Assembly (NCBI GenBank): GCA_033064195.1
Contig: JARBJD010000388.1
Coordinates: 1-64,000, forward strand
Reading direction: 5' to 3'
From: Blattamonas nauphoetae
Lineage: Eukaryota; Preaxostyla; Oxymonadida
Length of the DNA stretch: 64,000 bases
Numbering within the stretch: position 1 is the stretch's first letter; every line of letters starts with the position of its first letter. The notes beneath the pieces are model-generated. The model was not told the origin of the DNA. It searched no databases and saw nothing but the letters and a program-made list of their open reading frames with translations. Position numbers and translations under genes: made by a program. Shown here piece after piece: positions 1 through 11,764 of the stretch.

Positions 1-1435
1 TCGAGGAGAAATTGAGGAAGGATCGACAACCACAAAATGAGAAGACAAGAAAGAGAATGATTGTTGATACAAGAGAAGAAATGCAAATATACATTAGGAA
101 TTGTCTAATGAAGAAATCAAGAATGAAAAATAAGTGTTTCGAGTAAAGTTGTCCTCACTCATTCCAAGTCCTGCTGTGAACCCAGTACCGGACACAAGGC
201 CATTGATGGTACTAGGCTAGCCCTGTTCGGCCAAAGGCCTGGCAGGATAAGCCAGGTATGGAAAGAGCGAGGTGGTATTGGTTTAATAGTTATCAAAGGG
301 TGAGGTGAAAATGAATCAGAATGAAAAGAATTGAGAGCTTGGAGGAGAAAGAAGAATAGAGAATGAGGAGAAGAAATGAAGAATAGGAGAATGATAAGAT
401 GAATCAATAATTTGAGAATTAGGAGATAATAACAGAAGTAGGAGAAGATGAAACAGGAAAGATGCAAGAGTAACGAAAGAAGTAATAGACTGAAGTCCCG
501 AACTCAACTCATTCGTCCCACCTCTCCACTTCTTCCTCTTCCTATACACCTGCCCTCTTATCCACTCCCGCTTCTCATGAAAACGTAAGAGAAAAGAAAA
601 AGAAGATGAGTTAACATTAAACTGGGGCACCGGTCAAAGAGGTTTCGGAACGTAAAACCAAGATATTCTTTGAGACCGGTGATAATAACCCTAAAGTAAG
701 AATGACTGTCTGGGAAGACAGTATGCCTAAAAGTCAGAGAAAAGGTCACTATGGAAAAGAGACATACTCGGGAAGTAATGAAAGGTATTACTTTCATTAC
801 TGGGAAACTTTCGAAATGCGAAGTGAAAAACGCACGAAGTTCATCCGAAGAGCGGATGGGTGTTTGAGGTGATGTGAAACACAATTCGTTAAAACTCCGA
901 CCCGGAGTCGCAGCAGTTTTACCATGCTGCTCAGCAAAGAAACAATATGAAACTTTCTTCCCTAAAACAGGGGTTTTCAGAAGAAAGGAAGTAACTGAGA
1001 ACATACTGGTTCCTAAAATGAGGACCAGTATCAGAGAAAACAGTGATGTGAGTTTTGGAACTATATGAATCAAGAGCAAATAAATCGGTTAAACATTCCT
1101 GAACAAAACGGTGGTCGTGAAAGAACGGGGAAATAAAGTTGTGATATGATTTGGTGATAACAGAATTCTGTGAGGTGAAACAAGTGATACATAAATGAGA
1201 AACTTGTGTCTGTGAATAAAAATCGTGTCCGATTTGGTCGTTTGCAAGAGGCAAACGCCAATTTTCTTTTTGTAATCCATCACGATAACTAAAGAGTTAT
1301 CGTCGATGTGTGAGTGCAGTAATTGTAATAATTTCTTTGTTTTTCTGCTATTTCTTTGTGTTTTTATTGTTTCTAATTCTTTTTTCTTTTCTGTTAATTT
1401 GTTGTTTGTTTCTTGTTTTTTTTGTAGATGTTTGC
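1..1435. other. No recognisable gene
   Basis: AT-rich, with several short overlapping reading frames on the minus strand, none showing a recognisable motif or consistent protein-like composition. A T-rich tract lies at about 1,320-1,425. It may be host intergenic or intron sequence. I see nothing here I would call a gene. Confidence 0.4.
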
Positions 1436-1439
1436 CTCG

Positions 1440-2483
1440 CTCACAAATTGAGCAAAGGTCTGTTCTTTTGTTGCTTTTTAGAAAATTTGTTTTTACAAAA
1501 TGAAGAATAGGACATTTTGGTTTTGCCATCTTGAACCAATTTCTGATGAAGGTCCTTCTTTGTTGAGGAGAGGAGCCTTGGTTCTAGTTTTGGTTTGATA
1601 TTTGTTGAGGTATTTGGAGATATGGTTTGGTGTTGCGAGTTCGAATGATTCAGAAGGAAGTCCTCGTCGTCTTTGTCGAGCGAGTCAAGGACCGAAGGTT
1701 CTGTTTGAGAGATAATAACAAATGAGAATAAAGAGGGCAAACTGTTTTTCTTCTTTTACTGAGTTTCGACTGTGATTTACAGCTTGGGGATGTATTGTCC
1801 ATGATGGCTTTCATCAGGACTTCATCTTCCTCTATGTTAATTTTCTGTTGGTGATTATGGAAAGAAAGGAAAATTAAACCTGTTTCGAGGCCGGTCTCCG
1901 ACGAGTTGGTGCTCTCGGTCTTCCATTTATTGTGTCGAAGCGGGGAGTGCGTAGTAGAAGCCTCCCTCTTCGACACGGAAGCCGAAGGTTGTGTTTCGTG
2001 GAGACTACATACCTGCGAAACACACTGCATCAATCTAACCTTGCTTCTATCATTATTCCTCATTTCGTTGTACAAATGAGATAGTGATGACAATAATGAA
2101 GTGAATTTTGCTAAAGTGAAAAGAATGAGAGAAAAGAGATACAAACTGTTATATACTGCCCGACACGACATCCTGATCCGGCTGTAAAACGGATGTATTT
2201 TTCTGAATAGAGGCACAATGTGGTTCAATTTTCTATGAATACTAATTTTGAGAGTTAGACACAGTTTGAGAAAAATGAGAAGACAAAAAATTTGAGTGAC
2301 GTGAAAACTGTAAAACAAAAAATGATGGACATGCTCCTCGCGACATGACACGTGATTCACTTCATCCTGCTCGATCCCTCTAACTTGAAATTGTTTTAAC
2401 TTTACGAGAGTAATAACTCTCGAGGAGTCAATCACTGAATGAGAGAACGTGTTTTCATTTACTTTGTGGGATCGAGTTCTCAC
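1440..2483 (-). CDS. Multi-exon host gene of unknown function
   Basis: I do not recognise the product. Three coding blocks on the minus strand join through tiny introns: 1,845-1,879 (35 nt, GT..AG) and 1,701-1,759 (59 nt, GT..AG). After splicing they keep one frame: a basic Arg/Pro-rich stretch, then an acidic block (NIEEDEVLMKAIMDNTS), then a Ser/Asn-rich acidic tail (KPSVLDSLDKDDEDFLLNHS). A good donor (CAG|GTATGT) at about 2,012 suggests a further upstream exon around 2,013-2,130. The unspliced minus-strand reading runs straight through the introns and is probably not the real protein. The start and exact 3' end are unresolved. A low-complexity nuclear protein is conceivable, but this is inference only. 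Confidence 0.45.
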
Positions 2484-2489
2484 CTCGCA

Positions 2490-3545
2490 CGATTTTTAGA
2501 CAAAGGAAGTCCCTTGTGACGTAACTCGCATAATTTTCAAAAAGAATTGATACAAGCGTTCACGAAATGTGTTTGATGAGGTTAAGTTGGTAAAGAGTGT
2601 TGGAAGGTATTTCTGACCGATATTGACATGTTTGATTCTTGGAAGTTTTATCTTTTTCTTGTTTCAACTAACACAATCACTGAGAAGGACCCGTGAGTGG
2701 TGGTGAGGGTCCATCCTTCCCTCAGTGCGAAATGTGATGAAGGATCATGGCATTGTTTTCCGTCAATGATCTCTTCCGTCACGACAAGTTTTCAGTTTCA
2801 ACGAATCCCAGTACATCACCAAATCCCAAGTTTGTTGGGATGATCACACAACCCAGATTCTCAGCGTGGTGTGTCTTTTATCTATATGACTTCTTGAATT
2901 TCTAGTCATCTCTCACACAGATTCTTCACATCGCCAAACTGACAGCTCATGAAAGAAACATTTTGAAAGAGTCTCATTTCCAAAGACGCAGCGATTATGA
3001 AAATGATGGAGAAATGCGAGGCACTCTGTGCCATTTGTGAATACCAATCTGATACACTTTGATAAATCGTTGGAAGAAACAGTGTGATTTTTGATTTTGA
3101 TGTCTCTCTTTCGATGAACAGCTGAACTGTATGACACGTTTTGAATCCAATTCGAACAGAATGCAAAGTCTTGATGGTTTCGTGCTGCGGCTGGCCTTTT
3201 CATTTCACGACAAACTGTTAATCGTCGGTGTTCGGCGCATCGGTGTCCTTGGATACTACATTGACAGAGACATGGAGCGAACGAGTTGACATGTGTCTTC
3301 CTTTTCCTTTCTTCATTCAATCTGCGACTATCTTTCACTAGATATTCACCATCTGGGATCCATTCAGGAGTGATATCGGATGTGAATCACGTGTCATGTC
3401 GTTCGAGTATGTCCCCCTACAGTAGCATTTCATGTCATTCTCTCTTATTTTTCACTGTTGATCTTTCAAAAAATCACAGAGACGTATAACTCAAGATAGT
3501 TGATGATAGTGGAAAAGGAACTCTCAACTCTCACTTGTTCTATAC
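2490..3545. other. Unresolved region with weak minus-strand coding signal
   Basis: Two overlapping minus-strand frames at about 2,906-3,338 both look partly protein-like (for example QNVSFMSCQFGDVKNLCER in one), but neither has a recognisable domain. An exon of an unidentified gene is possible. Nothing else was supported. Confidence 0.25.
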
Positions 3546-3559
3546 AAAAGCAGGCAAGG

Positions 3560-4014
3560 GTGGACTTTCTGGGCCAAAAACTCTAAGTAGTGGCAAAGTT
3601 GTGCTCGGCGGAGTCGAACCCGAGCACAACAGTCGACAGAGGGGTTGGCTACCGCTAGGCCAAACGCGCCGCACGTTCACTACCTAAAATTGGTGTCTTG
3701 AAGGGAGAACTGCCATACACTTTCACTTCACGATAAATCATGATCAATCGCAATGTTTTGAAAAAATCTCAAAATACCAGTCATAATGTTGAAATGATTC
3801 AAGCGTAAAGATGAAGAGATATAGTTCGCCGATCGACCTCATCAAACATGATCGAATGATCATCACATCCTCTGAGACGATCTCGACACTATGCACACTA
3901 TTTCAAAACGAATACGGATTTTCAACTTTATCTGTCACATTATTACGAGAGAATAGCCTAGTTGAACACTAAAGTCACAACACCCCTCGATCACCTTTGG
4001 CCCAGAAAGTCCAC
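3560..4014. mobile_element. Short inverted-repeat element (MITE-like) with tRNA-like insert
   Basis: A perfect 19-bp inverted repeat, GTGGACTTTCTGGGCCAAA, lies at 3,560-3,578 and in inverse orientation at 3,996-4,014. It encloses about 455 bp with no protein frame. A tRNA-like sequence lies near the left end. The size and terminal repeats fit a small non-autonomous element. No target-site duplication was confirmed, so the outer edges are approximate. The outermost GTGGAC hexamer is also the iteron unit of the virus-like junctions later in the window, which may be coincidence. Confidence 0.5.
3601..3670 (-). other. tRNA-like sequence (Pol III boxes A and B)
   Basis: Reading the minus strand, a box-A-like TGGCCTAGCGG is followed by an exact-looking box B, GGTTCGACTCC, at normal tRNA spacing. 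The T-arm region is flanked by an extended 8-bp stem (GTGCTCGG/CCGAGCAC). The anticodon stem does not pair and no matching acceptor 3' half is visible. This is therefore more likely a tRNA-derived repeat or decayed tRNA than a working tRNA. Confidence 0.45.
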
Positions 4015-4377
4015 TCGTGCCCAAAAGCAAAAATTACAGCCGGATCAGGTCGTCGTGTCGGGCAGTATAATGAGCTTGTACAATCTGCCTAATTGGTATC
4101 AGTTCCCGACGACTATCCAGAGCTCGGATGAGAGGAGCTGCTGGATAGTCACTATGCTGTTTCAAGAGAAGGTCATAAATCGCCTTCCCGTGGGTACTTG
4201 TTGTCGAATCTGATTTTGAGAGGTATTCTTGCATCCTGAAGGAAATTCTTGATGGGATAGTTAGTTTTAGGTTTCTAGAGAAAATGTGTTGGGATGCGAC
4301 ACAAAGAGACAACAAAGGTCTCAATCAACCCACAAGTCAGTTTTCGTTCATATGTTCAACCACATCAGCTCTGTAAA

Positions 4378-5420
4378 TCAACCTCGCATTGTCCTCTTCC
4401 CACCTCCAATCCACCTCGAACGACCCTCTTCCCACCTCCAATCGACCTCGCATTGCCTCTCTTCCCACCTCAATCGACCTCGTATTGCCCTCTTCCCACC
4501 TCCAATCGACCTCGCATTGCCCTCTTCCCACCTCCAATCGACCTCGTATTGCCCTCTTCCCACCTCAATCGACCTCGCATTGCCCTCTTCCCACCTCCAA
4601 TCGACCTCATTGCCCTCTTCCCACCTCCAATCGACCTCGTATTGCCCTCTTCCCACCTCCAATCAACCTCATTATGCCCACTCTTCCCTCCAATCAACCT
4701 CATTATGCCCACTCTTCCCCTCCAATCAACCTCATTATGCCCACTCTTCCCTCCAATCAACCTCATTATGCCCACTCTTCCCCTCCAATCGACCTCATTA
4801 TGCCCACTCTTCCCCTCCAATCGACCTCATTATGCCCACTCTTCCCCTCCAATCAACCTCATTATGCCACTCTTCCCCTCCAATCGACCTCATTATGCCC
4901 ACTCTTCCCCTCCAATCGACCTCATTATGCCCACTCTTCCCCTCCAATCAACCTCATTATGCCCACTCTTCCCTCCAATCAACCTCATTATGCCACTCTT
5001 CCCTCCAATCGACCTCATTATGCCCACTCCCTCAATCGACCTCATTATGCCCACTTCCCCTCCAATCAACCTCATTATGCCCACTCTTCCCCTCCAATCG
5101 ACCTCATTATGCCCACTCTTCCCTCCAATCGACCTCATTATGCCCACTCTTCCCCTCCAATCAACCTCATTATGCCCACTCTTCCCTCCAATCAACCTCA
5201 TTATGCCCACTCTTCCCTCCAATCGACCTCATTATGCCCACTCTTCCCCTCCAATCGACCTCATTATGCCCACTCTTCCCCTCCAATCAACCTCATTATG
5301 CCACTCTTCCCTCCAATCGACCTCATTATGCCCACTCTTCCCCTCCAATCAACCTCATTATGCCCACTCTTCCCTCCAATCAACCTCATTATGCCCACTC
5401 TTCCCCTCCAATCGACCTGA
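4378..5420. repeat. 32-bp tandem repeat array (satellite)
   Basis: About 32 head-to-tail copies of a roughly 32-bp C/T-rich unit. The first part uses a variant based on CCTCGCATTGCCCTCTTCCC; from about 4,660 a second variant based on CCTCATTATGCCCACTCTTC takes over. Copies differ by single bases and 1-2 bp length changes. Long frames through it on both strands are products of repetition, not genes. The sharp switch between two unit types suggests two rounds of amplification. Confidence 0.9.
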
Positions 5421-5616
5421 ATGTACCCACCTCACCTCTCCAACAGCCCTCACCCTCTTCATAACAACGTTTCGTCTTTCTCGATTTCACATTCCATTCA
5501 GAGCCGTCTTCTCCACTATTTCACACCGATATAACCCACTATTTCACACCGGTAAAACCCAAACCTCAATTTGATGGGATTTCCTCCGTCAACATCATTC
5601 TCGACTCTGACGTCGC

Positions 5617-6118
5617 TCAACATGCATTCCACCTGTATGATCCAGCCAGTCCTCGTCTTTTCGACAACAGCGAACAGAAAAATAAGAAACACAGAACGAA
5701 AGTTTGCTTATGACCCAGGAAGACGTCAATTTCATCCCAGTAAAACATCTTTTATTACAGCGCTTCCTGTCGTATTTCCATCCACTCCCTGAGCACATTC
5801 GCGCATTAGTCCAAATTGTTAGAATCAGCTCCCACAAACCCTTTCATTTTCATTCCTTCGAAACCGATGAAATGGATCATTCCCACCGCCACTGTCCTGC
5901 GGAAATAACGCTTCCCATCCCCAGTATCATCACCCAATGATGTAGAGGGACATGAATTCGGCTTTTTCTTTGCCAACACGCAGACAGCCCTGCCACTGAT
6001 GATCCATTTCACAGCTTCCTCGTCAAGCTTCCTTCTCACCCATCTTTCGCAGACAAAGGGAATCACATTGTCCTCGCTTTTATTTCCGTCGATTTAGCAG
6101 CCGTCTGTTATCAACCCT
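5617..6118 (-). CDS. Host gene exon(s), unknown function, with in-frame TAA codons
   Basis: One minus-strand frame reads as convincing protein: an IPFVCERWVRRKLDEEAVKW block, a basic/aromatic block (GKRYFRRTVAVGMIHFIGF), then a helical stretch before a hydrophobic segment, ending at TGA (5,617-5,619). It contains TAA at 6,094-6,096, at 5,806-5,808 and a TAA-TAA pair at 5,752-5,757, but no internal TGA. Each TAA sits where glutamine fits, for example between EIRQEAL and KMFYWDEIDVF. I read this as a real host gene under a code in which TAA means Gln; the alternative is a pseudogene. No family was recognised. The 5' end may be an intron acceptor near 6,118. Confidence 0.5.
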
Positions 6119-7199
6119 CCTGTCTACTGCAGCATTTCACCTGCATTCATCTCAACACATCAGCAAACCCCATCGCCAGCCATCCTTCTCGACCCCAACC
6201 TCTCCCAAACCCCAACCCTCTGCACTCTGCCGTATTCTCCCTTCGCAAGCTGAATGGCAATCGACTCTCTCCGACATAGTCGGAGATTATTGATGGAGAA
6301 GCCCCAGGCACCAAAACACCTCTGCTCAGCTTGGAACGAAAGCGATTGAACAGCAGCGTCCACACACAACCAACAGAAGGGGATCATTCTCAACAGGAAG
6401 ACTGGATACTCCCAGTATGGATCACATTCCCTGACAATCTTAATACCGTCACTACGAAAAATGCAGAACAGAAGAACATCTTTTCTGATCATTTAGATCT
6501 GGAATACCGACTCTTCAGGAACCAAGAAAGCTAAGATTGATCTGCTCGTCATTCGCCTCTGAAGGATAAGATGATGAAACCCAAACCGGCTTATTGCAAC
6601 ATACAGACCATACTCACTCATTTAATAAGTTGAAAGTCGGAAATCACCATCGTTTTACGTCTCACACAACAAGAATCAATCGACCATCATTTCTTGGAAA
6701 CAGTTTCAGTTACAACACGTTTGAACGACATCATCGCTAAATTCTTTCAATTACATGATGAATAAGAGCCGTTTATCGCCTCACTATTGTGTTAGCCGGA
6801 GATAGAACTTGTTCGGAGAAAAGGAGATTTTGGGCAGCAATCAGGTGAAATGACTGACACTACCATGATATGAAGAATTCGGGAAAATGAGAAACAGTTG
6901 AGACTTGGTTGTTATTGAACGAGAGACTTCCAGAATCCTCGCTTTTCTCTAAGCTGTGTGTGGTTCGAAGTCAGGTGTCATCTGGACGCTGGAAAGGATA
7001 ATTTTGTGCAATTGGATCATGGATGCATTTGTAATGTTCAAGTTAGGGCATTCAAGTCCGCGAACGAGGACAGAGAGAGTGTTTTGTTCGATGAGGTGTT
7101 TACTCTAGTCTGTGGTTCCTTGTAACATGTCACGTCGCTACAAATGTATCCTCAACACTATCCACTTGGAATCTTCCAATTTCTCGATCTGCGATCTGT
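6119..7199. other. No recognisable gene
   Basis: Short frames occur on both strands (for example about 6,147-6,534) without recognisable motifs. The region may be intergenic, or intron sequence upstream of the 5.6-6.1 kb gene. Confidence 0.35.
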
Positions 7200-7450
7200 T
7201 CAATCCTTCTTTAGAATCGTGGAAATCGCATTGGGACTGTCGTCAGCGACAATTTGAACCAGCAAGCAGCAACTGTGCCCAAACTCGCCCAATAATTCAG
7301 ATCGAAGAATTTTGGCAAGAGTATTGTATATCCTATTAACGAAAACAGCCGACTTCTTGATTTGAAGAAGCGTTTGGATATCTTGATGACCAAACTCAAT
7401 GGCCACAGAGTCGACTGCGCTTAGAGAGCTGATTTAATCTGGTTGACTGG
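7200..7450 (-). CDS. Probable exon, helical ARM/HEAT-like
   Basis: A minus-strand frame ending in TGA at 7,200 encodes a compact, amphipathic helical segment (AIEFGHQDIQTLLQIKKSAV, then a second helix pair ending ISTILKKD). The pattern resembles armadillo/HEAT-type helical repeats, but the length is too short to assign a family. The upstream continuation is not clear. It could be the last exon of a larger minus-strand gene. Confidence 0.35.
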
Positions 7451-7869
7451 ATCCATGAATATTACTCAGCTTCATTGATGCATTCAGGCGTGTTGGAGTG
7501 CGATGGGTGTTTGGGATGTGGCAGACACTTGTGTCTTCTGTTTTATTTTCTGTGCCAAAGGAGTCTGTGGCTTTGATGATGTAGCAGTGGGCGTGGTTTT
7601 AGCTTTGGTCAACCAACTGATGACGTTTGTTGTGGAATGGATGGAGACGATGGGAGAGAAAATGGTCAATAAGATGAAGTGGAAAGCAGACTTTTGAGCT
7701 GGCAAATGACGTTGTTGTCGTAAAAGTGTTCTTGTTGGAGATCATTCAGTGCGGACAGCTGCGATCCTGCGTCAGGATGTTGATTGTAGACTCTCCGATC
7801 TGCGACCGAAAGAACGACAAATAATGAACGAACATAACAGAGAAACAGCGTGAATTATCAAGAATTCCA

Positions 7870-8236
7870 TATTAAGAATATATCCCATGTGGTCGGGCTG
7901 TTACCTGGTTTGAATGATAGGCTTCGCTGAAAATCTCCAGAACATAGACTCTGTTCAGATATGTTGTCAGTAGGGATGTGTGGATATGCTTGGATAAGCT
8001 GAGATGAAAGGACAAGTTAGTAGTCGACATAAAAGAAGTTTGATGAGACGGACTACAAAATAGAGATATGCGAATAGGAAGCTCCTTCTCTGACTCCATC
8101 TGGTACGTCAGACCCTCTGAGCGCAGGTAGATGCTCTGCTGCATCTTAAGCCCGATGATGTCGTCGAAGATGAGGATGAAGCCCACTTTCAGCTTGATCG
8201 CCCCGAATTCCGTGTCGATTTGAGCAGATGCAGTCT
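7870..8236 (-). CDS. Two exons of an unidentified host gene
   Basis: The upstream exon begins after an acceptor TTGTAG at about 8,236 and encodes a block with FILIFDDIIGLKMQQSIYLR. A 51-nt intron (7,999-8,049) with GT..AG ends and a perfect TACTAAC branch site (8,016-8,022, minus) joins it in frame to a second exon with SLLTTYLNRVYVLEIFSEAY, ending at a donor (CAG|GTAACA) near 7,903. The protein is not recognised. The gene lies just downstream of the anoctamin C-terminus on the same strand, so it could be a separate gene or further 3' exons of the anoctamin; the phases I tried do not join them. Confidence 0.45.
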
Positions 8237-8403
8237 ACAATCATGAGTGCATAAGAAATGAATCGAAGAATGCACAGAAACAAGATAAACGAAGAAAGAA
8301 AGCTGAAACCAGGTGAGATATGTTTAAGGGGTTGGATCGATTAGAAGCAAGTTAAAATGTGAAAAATTAATACGCACCAAATGAAGAAGGGAAAGCACCT
8401 TGA

Positions 8404-11212
8404 TTAAGGATGCTTTTTCTTCTTGAGTTCGGGGTGAATGTCAAGGATTTGCTTCTTCTTCCGTTCTTCTTGTTTTCTGTAGAACTCCTCCATGTCCGTC
8501 TTGAATCGCTTCCTCTCACGCTCCTTCTTATCGTTTTATTTGACAAGGCTGAGCATATCCTCTTACATTTTCTGAAAAAGGGAAATGAATTTGAGGAAGA
8601 GAAAGTAAGTCACCTCGTCCTCTTTGATCGATCTGCGCACCATTCTCGGGACCGCACTGACAGACAGCGCAATCGCCGCACGGACTGCCAGAAACAAGTT
8701 CTCCAGTGCCAACGCAGCAAGAAACTGGATGAAGAAAACAAACGCTGCGTTGTCTGCAGTGGTTGGAGTGTAGCCTCCCGTGAAGAGGTCGGTCAGCTTG
8801 GCGCGGAAACAGTAATACAGCTCGAGTGTGGTGAGCGGGATGGAGGCCCAGATGATCGTCGTGATCGACGTTTCCATCCACGACGTGTTTGGGCGAGTCG
8901 ACGGGATCGGGTGTTGCTTTGTGTTGAGCAGCTTGTACCGCGCGGAGAGGGTGTCGAGCACGCCGCTGATGAGAGCCACGAGGGACGAGAGGGGCGAGAT
9001 CGGAGTGAAGAAGGCGATCTGCAGGATGTAGTTCAGCTTGTCCAGATACTGCTGCACGTAATCGTACTTGCCCTTCGACTGCTCAAACTCGACTTCCGAC
9101 ATGCGTTTGTTGTACTCGTTCTCGTACTCCCTGAACTCCCTCCGCTTCTCCCGCAGCTCCAGCATCAGCTCGCGTGGCACCACAGTCATTTTGGTGGACT
9201 GCCTGACCTTCTTCTTCTACTTTTCTTTCTTCCCCTTCCGCCCCCGCACGTCGTCTGCTGTCTCCATTGTGTTCAGCCTGCTTTGTGTCTGGCTATACAG
9301 GTCTTGGCTCATCAGGTCCATACCGGGTGTTGGGGTGTTGAAGCGCGACTGGTCGTCGTCCAAGTTCTTCACAGCGCCCTCTTCTTCCGTTCGTAGTGTC
9401 GTGTTTGTGCTCGTCTCCTCCACACAGGGACACTCCCGATCAGATTGCCAATGACAGTGTGTCCGAGCTCCCTCTTCAGGAACTGGAGGATGAGGAGGAT
9501 GTTCGCACGAAGAGTGAGCTGCTTGAAGAGCTCGTCCTCGTTGGACGCTCTTCCCAGATCGGCTCTGGGCAAGATGATGAAGAACGAGAACGACGAGTTC
9601 ACCAGCAGAAACACAACCATCTTCATCGTATACCACAATTCGTGCTTTTCCGACCGTTTGTGATTCTCAAACTCGGTCAGCCACACCGCCACTCGTCCAT
9701 ACAGTGACCACAGTACCATCTGCAGCACTCCGTTGATCAGGCCAGGCTTGCATCGGACGAGGAACAGTACAGCCTCCGAATCGGCCTGGACATGAAATGT
9801 GCTGACAAGGTCTGCCTCGTAGAACACAGTCGCCCACTGCCCCGCAATCGAGAGAGCGAGGAAGATGGCACTGACGATCCAGCTTACCACTGTCCGACAC
9901 ACTTTGAGTCGGGTGGGGTAGACACGTTCGGTGTGGCCGGTGATGTCTGAGAACTGCATCTTTCCGATGAACACGGGTTGGATCATGTCTGGCTCGGTTG
10001 GTTTGAGGGAGTTTGTGTCGTACAGGCTGCGCGCGTTCTTTCGGCGCCAGAGACGGTCGAAAATGGAAGACCGGACGAAGATGATGACAACATCGACGAG
10101 CTACGCAATTGTTCGTGCAGTGCCTGTCCTGTCCACCTGGTCGAGGACGAAGACGACGATCCCAACCAATGCGAGGATGGAGAGTGACTTGATGAGGTAT
10201 TCGTTGAACGCGAACTGTGCTGCAACCCTCTCAACCGAAATAGCTGGCAAGTGCATTGGGTGGCGTTCCTAGCCCGAACTTGTACCACTTCCACACCGAC
10301 TTGAGGGATGAGGCTGTCCCCAAAAGGAATGTCTCCAAATTTATCGTCGTTGGTAACCTCTATGGAAGTGAGGAGCGACCAGGCAAGTCACTTTCGCTCG
10401 GAAGGGTAGAAAAACACATTTGGCCGATCAATCCCCGGAAAATCTTTTCTGTGCTGAACGGTGAATTCGATGATGCCGGTGTCATCTTCGTTCGTGACGA
10501 ACTCTTCTTTGAGAACCTTTTTGATGTGGAGACGTTCCGCTTCGATACACAAGGCCTCAAATATGGCAGAAATTCGAAGAAGAATGTTCTTTCCGTCAAC
10601 GCTCTTCTGTTCGTCGAAAGCGATTCTTCGGTCTGCGAGCTTGGTCATGATGAGCTGCTTGACTTTCTCAATGTCTTTGCTGGTCTTCTGCTTCGACTTG
10701 GAAAAGAGTGCCACCTCGTTGACATCATCGTTGTTTTCAGTTTGTGCGACCTCTGCCATTTCAGCCTCTTTTACTGCTTTTTCGTACTTTTGGTCTGTTG
10801 GTGTTCTCGTCGTTCTCTCGACTGTTCCAGCCGGATCTGTGCAATCTCGTCGTCAACCAAGTCTCCAGCACTTTTGTTAGCATCGCATTCGAGGTTCTCC
10901 GGGAGGTCTACCACTTTTAGCACAGACGTTCGAGCAGGCGCTTGATAACGTGTCTGTCTTCGGTTTTTTTCTTTAGATTTTTTCTTCTGGATATTCGAGA
11001 TGAGAATGGATGTGATGAGTGAGAGAATGCGGGGTAGAGAACAGAAGATTCCATACGGCTGCCTCTTCAAGGATTTTTGTCTCTTTCTCTTTGAACGATG
11101 GATGCTCTGTATTTTCAAAGACCAACATATAGTCAACAATCTCAATTGGCTGTGAAGCTTCGTGGAGTTTGATAAGATCCTTCAGCTCGACATCGTCTGC
11201 ATTGGTGAGAGC
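8404..11212 (-). CDS. Anoctamin/TMEM16-family membrane protein
   Basis: Anoctamins are multi-pass membrane proteins acting as lipid scramblases or ion channels. Family features appear in order on the minus strand: an N-terminal cytoplasmic block with IVDYMLVFENTEHPSFKEKE (about 11.1 kb), a YFG-start to the first membrane region (about 10.24 kb), VWLTEFENHKRSEKHELWY (about 9.65 kb), hydrophobic segments, then a C-terminal helix (EDMLSLVK, NDKKERERKRFKTDMEEF). A 42-nt intron (8,572-8,613) splices in frame. In-frame TAG (10,101-10,103; 9,217-9,219) and TAA (8,563-8,565; 8,536-8,538) codons occur at Gln-compatible sites. The frame also shifts near 10.81, 10.24 and 9.45 kb. It is either a damaged copy or has base-calling errors. 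The family call is firm; exact exons are not. Confidence 0.75.
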
Positions 11213-11700
11213 CTTCGGGAACGGGTGGTTAGCGTGTGTGAGATTGGAAGAGCAAAAATGAATGAATGGAAAATAATGAAGACCGAGAGATAAAAACTTT
11301 GACGACGAGTGGAAGGGTTCGAAGGGTATCAATCCAGAGATGACCATATTTGGCCTCCTTTTATGATTCACTTCATGACCAGATCCATAGTGACCTAAGT
11401 CAGATATGGACAATAAGCAATGCGTAACAAAGACAGACCTGGGATGATATGAATGGTGGACGATTGGGTACCCTAAAATCTGAGATTGAAGTGAGATGAC
11501 GAAATATATAGAACAGACTGTTTCCAGGATACTGATGGCCAATTAATTCATGACAAAACTGCAGTAGACAGACAGCGAAATCGGAAAACACCCTTTTCAG
11601 GAATCCTCGGACATAACATCACGATTATGGTTCGATCACACTACATTTGTCAATAGAACAGACTTGGAGATCAAAACATCAAGAATCTCAATTAAGAAAA
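11213..11700. other. Anoctamin upstream intron/intergenic, boundary to virus-like DNA
   Basis: An acceptor preceded by a CGCTAAC branch-like site lies just upstream of the first clear anoctamin exon, so part of this stretch is probably intron. No further gene is supported. The base composition falls towards AT-rich at about 11.65 kb, marking the left edge of the virus-like fossil. Confidence 0.35.
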
Positions 11701-11764
11701 ACATACAATCTCAATTCGTGAAGGATTTACGGATTTTCGGAAATTCTCAGTTTAAGGTTGTGAG

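Noticed and set aside
558-1260. Minus-strand frames of 60-170 codons
   Set aside because: Phe/Ser/Leu-rich shadows of AT-rich DNA without motif or splice support.
1650-2483. A single unspliced 277-codon minus-strand gene
   Set aside because: The frame passes through two well-formed introns; the spliced reading is more protein-like.
3601-3670. Functional tRNA gene
   Set aside because: Box A and B are present but the anticodon stem does not pair and no acceptor-stem partner is visible.
4286-5574. Overlapping plus-strand frames of about 390-430 codons
   Set aside because: They run through the 32-bp satellite and exist only because 32-bp units happen to lack stops in several frames.
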